DNA of 64,000 bases from CAVZBW01 sp963773635 (GTDB taxonomy: Bacteria > Actinomycetota > Acidimicrobiia > Acidimicrobiales > RAAP-2): NCBI GenBank assembly GCA_963773635.1, contig CAVZBW010000007.1, positions 26,486 through 90,485 of the forward strand. The letters are read 5' to 3'. A model generated the notes under the pieces. It saw nothing but the letters and a program-made list of their open reading frames with translations, searched no databases and was not told where the DNA came from. Each line of letters begins with the position of its first letter. Positions within the stretch are counted from its first letter, which is position 1. The position numbers and the translations under genes were made by a program. Shown here piece by piece: positions 58,669 through 64,000 of the stretch.

Positions 58669-59043
58669 ATGAGTGAAGACCAAGGCCAAGCAACCTGGAA
58701 CGCCGGTGAATGGCACGGGAAGATGTTGATCGATCGGTACGGCGAAAAGATCGGCAAGCTGCAGGACGTGTACGTCGACATAGAGACCGACGTGCCACAG
58801 TTCGCAACGGTCAAGGAGGGGTTCATCGACCGCCACCTGACCTTCGTGCCTCTGGGCGGGATCCAGATTGGTCCGGACGACCTGCAGGTCCAAGTGACCA
58901 AGGAACAGGTCCGGTCAGCACCCGACATTGCCATGCATGGCGACGAACTCACTCAGGCGGACGAGTCGACGCTCTACCACCACTTCGAGCTGAACTACAC
59001 GCCGCCCGACAGCGAGAGCGGACGCCGCCTCGCTCGCCGGTGA
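58669..59043 (+). CDS. PRC-barrel domain protein
   Basis: A 124-residue protein. GKMLIDRYGEKIGKLQDVYV (about residue 15-35) is the PRC-barrel start, with VPQFATVKEGFIDRHLTFVP then LGGIQIGPDDLQVQVTKEQV. PRC barrels bind RNA or proteins; many actinobacteria have stress-associated forms like this. GAGGAGG lies before ATG 58669. The acidic end holds DSESGRRLARR. It is next to a CorA remnant and CsbD, both stress or ion-related. Confidence 0.88.
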   Translation: MSEDQGQATWNAGEWHGKMLIDRYGEKIGKLQDVYVDIETDVPQFATVKEGFIDRHLTFVPLGGIQIGPDDLQVQVTKEQVRSAPDIAMHGDELTQADESTLYHHFELNYTPPDSESGRRLARR

Positions 59044-59080
59044 GAAGGTTTTCGGCAGGAATTCATGACCTGGCGACTGC

Positions 59081-59401
59081 GTGACCATCATTGTCGAGAC
59101 CAGTCTGACCCAGCAGGGCAACCGCATGAACCTGATCATGAAGAAGGTCACAAGCTGGGCCGCGATCATTGCCGTTCCCACACTCATCACCGGGTGGTAC
59201 GGACAGAACCTGCCATATCCGGGATTTGCCAAACAGTCCGGCTTGATCGTGTCGACCGTACTCATCGTCGGGATGGTGTTGGGACTCTACATTCTCTTCC
59301 GGCGCAAGGACTGGCTCGGACACGCTGGCGGTCGAGCATCCCTGCTACGCCCCCAAACCTCTCGGGTGAGCGCGGAGCGTTCGCCACAGGGTGGGGGATG
59401 A
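59081..59401 (+). pseudogene. CorA-type Mg2+ transporter, C-terminal remnant
   Basis: About 106 codons matching only the end of CorA: the last stalk helix (SLTQQGNRMNLIMKKVTSWA), the first membrane helix, the selectivity loop TGWYGQNLPYPGF (family YGMN) and the second helix. The N-terminal cytoplasmic two thirds of a normal protein (about 320 residues) are gone. The GTG at 59081 is in frame, but a preceding run HDLATA is in another frame, so the 5' end is truncated and shifted. The hydrophobic end is followed by a divergent Arg-rich tail. Confidence 0.75.
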
Positions 59402-59440
59402 AGGTCACCCCTTCAATCTGAATTCTCTGCAACGTCCCAG

Positions 59441-59461
59441 CTGAGAGCCGACTGCTCTCAG
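59441..59461. terminator. Stem-loop between CorA remnant and CsbD
   Basis: CTGAGAGC-CGACT-GCTCTCAG is a perfect eight-base stem with a five-base loop, located between the end of the CorA remnant and the convergent CsbD gene. It may serve as a terminator for either. Confidence 0.6.
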
Positions 59462-59546
59462 TCCTGGGGCGCTTGCGTCCTCACTTGCGCAAGCGGAGGG
59501 CGAAATATCGGCAAGGACGTTCCACCTTCTGCCTGCCCAACGCTGA

Positions 59547-59714
59547 TCAAAGGGCGTCCTTGAGCGTTTCGCCCGCCTGCTTGAGGTTGCCTGCGACCTT
59601 GTCGCCCTTGCCCTCGACCTCAAGCGATCGGTCGTTGGTCGCCTTGCCCGCCTTGTCCTTGACGTCGCCTTCGACCTCTTGAGCCTTGTCCTTGGCCTTG
59701 TTGAACCATCTCAT
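59547..59714 (-). CDS. CsbD-family stress protein
   Basis: A 55-residue basic/acidic helical protein. AKDKAQEVEGDVKDKAGKAT then EVEGKGDKVAGNLKQAGE is the repeating CsbD pattern (G-x-x-K-x-x-x-G/E-x-x). CsbD proteins rise in general stress under sigma-B-type control in Bacillus; the molecular role is unknown. GGAGGT lies six bases before ATG 59714. It is too short to be found by length filters but clear in composition. Confidence 0.88.
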   Translation of the reverse strand: MRWFNKAKDKAQEVEGDVKDKAGKATNDRSLEVEGKGDKVAGNLKQAGETLKDAL

Positions 59715-59943
59715 CGTCTTACCTCCATGTGTCGTCGGTCAAAGGATTCCGCACTTGCCGGAGCCCCGGTAGATTCCTGTCAATTGTCCGGTTCGGCTAC
59801 GAGTGATCCGCCCTCGGCGAATCGGCCACCTTCCCGCGCTGGACGAGACGGCACTCTTTCCATGCACCTCAACCGTCGACGAGAGAGCGTCTCGGTGGCG
59901 ATCGTGACGGGAAAGACCGGCGGGCAGGTGCTGGGACGCCGCC

Positions 59944-60219
59944 TTACCTATTCGGACGTGCACGCCTCTCGACGCGGCGATTGACAAAGTCGATGCGGTC
60001 ACGCCGACTGTTGGCGAAAGTGAAACCGATCCCGACCGCCATCACGATGACGGCGACAACCCACAAGGGGTGCAAAGCCAATCCAATCAGACCCAACAAG
60101 AATGCCAAGCACAGCACGCCCAGCATCACTGCGTCGGGCGCTTTCTTCTGGCTGATCAGATGCGTCAGCCGCTCATTTGTCGGAGACTCCGACGAAGAAC
60201 CAGGTGATTGAACACGCAT
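59944..60219 (-). CDS. Small membrane protein, possibly truncated by the IS21 insertion
   Basis: A 91-residue protein with two hydrophobic helices (about 30-50 and 53-70) in VMLGVLCLAFLLGLIGLALH and WVVAVIVMAVGIGF. The end is basic. No family is recognised. ATG 60219 is used, but the frame stays open upstream with coding-like sequence (SPLSERDRAFLMEPVLESS) to the IS21 inverted repeat near 60507, so the real gene may start at ATG 60327 or further up and be cut by the insertion. Confidence 0.55.
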   Translation of the reverse strand: MRVQSPGSSSESPTNERLTHLISQKKAPDAVMLGVLCLAFLLGLIGLALHPLWVVAVIVMAVGIGFTFANSRRDRIDFVNRRVERRARPNR

Positions 60220-60506
60220 CGGGGACGATCCCTTAGCCGTGGTGCTGCCGTTGAGGGCGGCGACCGGGACGCCCTCGGTTTGAGGGGCGCGAGCACGCCG
60301 TACGGAGCTTTCCAGAACAGGTTCCATGAGGAACGCCCGATCTCTCTCCGATAGCGGAGAGCCAAAGCTCAAAATGAGCTGGTCCCAGCCTACTTGCTGG
60401 GGACTCCGCCCGTTCAGACGGTCCACCTCAAGGCGGCAGCCGTTGCCGTCCGGCCGCGTTGGGGTATCCGTTTCGCAGATTCCACGGACCGACGGTCCTC
60501 GCCGTT

Positions 60507-60527
60507 GACGACGGCGCTCGAAAACTG
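60507..60527 (+). repeat. IS21 terminal inverted repeat, left
   Basis: The core GCTCGAAAA is shared with the right-end copy at 63971-63992; two extra bases (GG) occur before GCGCTCG here, so the repeat is imperfect. Confidence 0.65.
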
Positions 60528-60568
60528 TGCGGTTCCGGCGGCCGAGAAGTGAGCGGTTTCGGGGGAGT

Positions 60569-61013
60569 CTAGGACTCGGCGTCGGGCGTAGTGGTCCTGA
60601 TGCTGGGGAGGCTGTCGATGCCGCGCCCGCGGAGCCGATAGCTGGCGCCCTTGAGGGTGAGGACGTCGGCGTGGTGGACAATGCGGTCGATCATGGCGGC
60701 AGCGACGGCTTGGTCTCCGAAGACACCTCCCCACCCGCTGAAGGGCAGGTTGGAGGTGAGGATCAGCGAGGCGTGCTCGTAGCGGGACGAGACGAGCTGG
60801 AAGAACAGGTTCGCGGCGTCTTGCTCGAAGGGCAGGTAGCCGACCTCGTCGACGACGATGAGGCCATAACGGCGCAGCCGGGTGAGCTCTTTGGGGAGGT
60901 GACCCTGGCGGTGGGCGTCGGTGAGGCGGGTGACCCAGCCGGTTGCGGTCGCAAACAGGACGCGGTGGCCGTGGCGAGCGGCGACGACACCCAAGCCGGT
61001 GGCGAGGATGCTT
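60569..61013 (-). pseudogene. istB: IstB ATPase, C-terminal fragment
   Basis: About 148 codons of the IstB helper ATPase after the P-loop: ATGLGVVAARHGHRVLFATA, LIVVDEVGYLPFEQDAANLF (Walker B), SLILTSNLPFSGWGGVFGDQ and AMIDRIVHHADVLTLKGASYRL. The fragment is separated from its first half (62349-62725) by the inserted IS110 element. The last codons before the insertion point read ILATGLG. Confidence 0.85.
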
Positions 61014-61022
61014 CTATGGCTG

Positions 61023-62093
61023 TCAAGCGGCCATGACCACGGCCGGAGCACTGGGCTTGGCCGCTTCCAGCGCCCGGAACAGCCGACGGGCAACGTAACG
61101 CTTCAGACACCGCTTGATCTCGCACGGCGTAAGGCCCTCGGCGGTGCGGCGGGTGACGTAGGCCTTGGTCTCGTAGTGAAAACGCATGCACGACAGAACG
61201 ATGGTGTGTAGGGCTCGATTCAGCTGACGGTCACCGCCTCGGTTCAGCCGGTGGCGGACGATTTTGCCCGACGAGGCGGGGACGGGCGCCGATCCGGACA
61301 GCATGGCGAACGCTGCTTCCGAGCGGATCCGGCCAATGTGTGACCAGGCGTTGATGACCTGAGCCGCCGAGATGGTGCCCACGCCTGGCTCGGCGAGTAG
61401 CTCGGGCGCGTGCTCAGCGACCAGGAGTTCGAGCTCGGCTTCCAAGTCATCGGCTTCGGCGCTCAGGACCTGGATGCGTCGGGCGGTCGCCCGAAAGGGC
61501 GCGGACGGTCGAGCGATGTTCGATGCTGTGCTCGGCATAGACCCGCAGCCGGGCGCAGCGCTCCACTTGGACCTCGACGGCGTCGCGTCGGAGCTGGTCA
61601 CGAAGCTGGGCTGGCGCGTTCACGATGAGAGCCTGGAGGTGGCACAAGGCTCGGGTCCGAGAACGAACGGCACCTTCCCGGGTGCATAGAAGGACACGGA
61701 TCGCCGCCGGACGCCTCGTCGTCGCGGTTGAGCCAGGTGCGGACGGGCCAGTGCCTCGGGGCTGCCCGGTAGGCGTCGAGGACGTCAGACTTGGCACCGT
61801 TGCGGCGGGCCGGTAGCTTGGGACGGTCGATCTCGACCACCCATTCACCCTGCTCGAGTAGGTAGGTCGTGAGGCCCGACCCGAAGCTTCCGGTTCCCTC
61901 GATGGCCCAGCATCGGCGCGACGGGTTGCGGTGCGCTTGTCGGCCACGCCAGCATCTTGCGGTAGCCGAACGCGTCGGTGGCGAACGTGACGTCGTCGAG
62001 CTCGACGCCACCTGTGCTCACCAGACCGAGGGTGTGGGACAGCTTGTGGGTGTCGACCCCGATCACGAAGTCGACGTGGTCAGCAAGGCGCAT
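61023..62093 (-). pseudogene. IS110-family DEDD transposase with frameshifts
   Basis: The N-terminal DEDD domain is spread over frames: FVIGVDTHKLSHTLGLVSTG (first Asp), then AIEGTGSFGSGLTTYLLEQG (Glu) and NGAKSDVLDAYRAA (Asp-Asp). The C-terminal Transposase_20 part is intact: LAEPGVGTISAAQVINAWSH, SGSAPVPASSGKIVRHRLNR. At least two or three frameshifts (about 61940, 61720-61790 and 61600) make it inactive. The start is ATG 62093. Confidence 0.85.
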
Positions 62094-62348
62094 ATGGGTT
62101 CCTCCATGATGGACGGCGGGTTGTCGGTGCCGGTCCGGGGTGGAGCCGCGCGGCAGGACTGTGATGGGTCACGCCTCTTCGAGACGGACAGGCTTCTGAT
62201 CAGGCCAAGGTGTGCGGGATCCGGGCCGGCGCTGGCAGCTCAACGGACATATCCAAAGCAAGGCCAGCCGCTGCTGGCGGCAATGAGTCTTCGAGTCACG
62301 TCGAGCCACCGGCGCCAACCCTGACTCCTGTCCTGGATGGACCGGTGG
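62094..62348 (-). ncRNA. Candidate bridge-RNA region of the IS110 element
   Basis: The 255 bases upstream of the transposase on the minus strand are non-coding. In IS110 elements the left-end non-coding region makes the bridge RNA that pairs with target and donor DNA. I cannot resolve its two loops, and the element is decayed, so this is a positional call only. Confidence 0.35.
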
Positions 62349-62725
62349 ATCCAGTCTCACAATGGGTCTTGCCGGTGCCGGCGGCCCAAGCAGGACGACG
62401 TTGCGGGCTTCAGTGAGGAACCCGCCCGAGGCGAGGGCCGCGATCTGGGTGCGGACCGGGGCTGGGCGTCCCAGTCGAAGTCCTCGAGGGTCTTGGTGGC
62501 GGGGAACCCGGCGGCATTGATTCGCAGCTGGGCGCCCGAGGCGTTGCGGGCGGAGACTTCACGTTCGAGCACCGCGGCCAGGTAGTCCTCAAAGGTCCAG
62601 CCGGCGTCACGGGCCTGATCGGCGAGCCGGGTCGCGGCCTCGGTGATCCTGGGTGCCTTGAGCGCGCCGGAGAGGTAGAGGATCTGCTTGATCGACTCAG
62701 CTGCAGTGGTCTTCGGCGCGGCCAT
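62349..62725 (-). pseudogene. istB: IstB ATPase, N-terminal fragment
   Basis: Starts at ATG 62725 (AAPKTTAAESIKQILYLSGA). TFEDYLAAVLEREVSARNAS and GAQLRINAAGFPATKTLEDF then DWDAQP are normal; next the frame shifts, so RTQIAALASGGFLTEARN and VVLLGPP are in another frame, and a missing base precedes the GTGKTH P-loop. The gene is therefore broken twice before being cut by the IS110 insertion. Confidence 0.85.
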
Positions 62726-62727
62726 CA

Positions 62728-63951
62728 GATCGCTCCTCGCTGTCTGCCGGTGCCCCACCAGGCCGAAGGCACGGTCGTAGTCCCAGGTCCCGTGCCAGCT
62801 GGCTGCCGGGTCACCTTCGGCGATGGCTCGGGCACTGGAACTGCTTGCGCAGCCGGGCGGCGATCTCGACGTGGGCCGGGTCGGTGACGGTGGCACTCTC
62901 GCCCAGACCCGTGGGTGTCGGCGACCACACGTCCGTCGGCACGGACCCTGACCCGGTCGAGGTCGGCAGATGACGTCGACGAGCCGACCGATCACCGTGG
63001 GGTCGACGGAGTAGTCGTTGGTGTCGAGCCGGACGTAGTAGTCGCGTCCGAGCCGAACCCGGTTGCGCCAGCCCAGATGGAGCGGGACCGGTGGCAAGCG
63101 CCAGCATCGCGGCCCGGTCGGCCTCCAGGCGATCGACCGGCGCGGCGCCGATCGTGCGCACAACCCGGGCGTTCGCCAGGTCAGCCAGTCGGTGAACTGG
63201 TCGTTGAAGTCGGCCGGCGAGGCGAAGGTCCGGCCGGGCATGAACGACGTCTCGAACCAGCCGTTGCGGCGCTCGACGATGCCCTTGGACTCGGGGTCTT
63301 CGGGGGCAGCAGCACCAGCCTGGTGGCCAGCGTCCCCATGAACGAGGCGACGCCCTCAGCCCGACGCTGCCCGCGGCCGATGCCGGGCTCGTTGTCCCAG
63401 ATCAACCGCCGCGGGACCCGCCCCAGCCCTTCGATAAGCTCCCAGATCCCCAGCAGCAGATCCTCGGTCTTGCGGGTCGGGATCATCCGGCCGATCATGA
63501 ACCGCGAGTACGCAGGAGTGATCACCAGCACCGGCAACAGCTTCGCGGTGCCGTCCTCGAGCGGGATCTTCTTCGGCGGGAACCACAGGTCGCACTGCGC
63601 TGCGTCACCGGGCTCCCAGACCAGCCGGTCCGCCGGATCGACCGGGCGGTGCTCGGGCCGCAGCCGCTTGACGTTCTCCGGAACCAGCGGATCGACCCCT
63701 CCCATCCGACCCGCTCCGCGATCACCGCCGCCGGCATGTCCGGAGTCTGTTCCAGCAGCGCCCGCACCCGCGCCTCGAACGGCGTGAACGACGTCGGTTT
63801 CGGCTTGCGGACATAGCGTCGGCGGCGAATCGGACTGCACCGCCTTCACGACCGTCGTCCGAGAGATCCCCAACCGCGCCGCGATCCGCGCCTTCGGCAC
63901 CCCCTCAGCCGCCAGCCGCCTGATCAACGCCCAGTCTTCCAAAGTGATCAC
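62728..63951 (-). pseudogene. istA: IstA transposase, frameshifted
   Basis: The HTH start is intact: ITLEDWALIRRLAAEGVPKA then RIAARLGISRTTVVKAV. The DDE core is present in pieces: AAQCDLWFPPKKIPLEDG (first Asp), RLIWDNEPGIGRGQRRAEGV (second Asp). In between, RVRALLEQTPDMPAAVIAER is in a different frame, and after LVLLPPKTP the C-terminal half (ASPADFNDQFTDWLTWR) changes frame again. At least four frameshifts make it inactive. ATG 63951 lies 20 bases inside the terminal repeat. Confidence 0.85.
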
Positions 63952-63970
63952 TCTCCAATCGTTGAGTGTT

Positions 63971-63992
63971 CACTTTTCGAGCGTCGTAACTG
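63971..63992 (-). repeat. IS21 terminal inverted repeat, right
   Basis: Opposite-strand copy of the left end, with ACGACGCTCGAAAAGTG in common. Confidence 0.65.
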
Positions 63993-64000
63993 TCCAGTTT

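Larger units (their letters stand above)
61014..62348 (-). mobile_element. Decayed IS110-family element inserted in istB
   Basis: It carries a DEDD transposase (61023-62093) and a non-coding 5' stretch (62094-62348). The junctions are ACCCAT-TGTGAGACTGG on one side and AGAAGCAT-CCTCGCC on the other, both inside the IstB P-loop region (GTGKTH-LATGLG). IS110 elements lack long terminal repeats, consistent with what is seen. Confidence 0.75.
60507..63992. mobile_element. Decayed IS21-family element
   Basis: The element carries istA and istB (both broken) on the minus strand, bounded by imperfect terminal inverted repeats: ACGACGGCGCTCGAAAACTG at 60508-60527 and CAGTTACGACGCTCGAAAAG starting at 63992 on the opposite strand. 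istB contains an IS110-family element. The window ends eight bases beyond the outer repeat. Confidence 0.75.

Noticed and set aside
1..64000. rRNA, tRNA, CRISPR arrays, prophage or plasmid origins
   Set aside because: I found no cloverleaf, no regular direct-repeat/spacer array and no phage or replication genes.

Overview
The window is high-GC DNA with many GTG starts, GTGA/ATGA overlaps between cistrons, leaderless-looking starts (TAnnnT six to eight bases before the start codon), an actinobacterial LexA box, a PHO-type box, an F420/LLM oxidoreductase, HxlR/MarR regulators and a fused FadE34-type acyl-CoA dehydrogenase. This points to an actinomycetote. The density of COG2159 amidohydrolases and CoA-metabolism genes would suit Acidimicrobiia, but that is inference. 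I see no rRNA, tRNA or CRISPR array.

1-9 kb: the end of an SDR oxidoreductase, an HxlR regulator with an MFS exporter, a disulfide-reductase-like flavoprotein, a nitrobindin-like protein and an acyl-CoA ligase fired from a 22-bp bidirectional promoter, then a PiT phosphate transporter behind a PHO-like box, with small downstream genes and a universal stress protein. 9-14 kb: a translationally coupled cassette (54-aa acidic protein, sulfite-oxidase-like molybdoenzyme, ferredoxin-reductase-like flavoprotein, DUF6510-like protein) faces a cytochrome P450 fused to a cyclic-nucleotide-binding domain, followed by a beta-carbonic anhydrase. 14-23 kb: a frameshifted DMT transporter, a CNB-patatin phospholipase, an RDD membrane protein with 17 tandem nine-residue repeats, a DrrAB-like ABC exporter with a divergent MarR regulator, an esterase and a glucokinase. 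23-29 kb: VOC proteins, PPK2, enoyl-CoA hydratase and an LLM oxidoreductase as a compact operon, then a secreted Rpf/transglycosylase-like protein behind a long leader.

29-40 kb: DUF2277, an SOS-boxed UvrD-family helicase that appears to start at CTG, an amidohydrolase, an MBL hydrolase, the fused acyl-CoA dehydrogenase, an acyl-CoA ligase, a secreted protein and a carboxylesterase. 40-46 kb: a minus-strand catabolic cluster (D-2-hydroxyacid dehydrogenase, class II aldolase, amidohydrolase, substrate-binding protein). 46-50 kb: a SABATH-type methyltransferase, a repeat-rich membrane protein, RibBA behind a tandem TetR/KstR-like operator, and a cupin-like protein. 50-57 kb: MoxR, DUF58, transglutaminase, ECF sigma factor and membrane protein in one overlapping operon.

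57-60 kb holds small stress-type genes (zinc-ribbon protein, LapA-domain, PRC-barrel, CsbD) and a CorA remnant. 60.5-64 kb is a decayed IS21-family element whose istB is split by a decayed IS110-family element. The observations I find most novel are the P450-CNB fusion with a second CNB enzyme close by, the nonapeptide-repeat RDD protein, and several cleanly readable promoters and operators.
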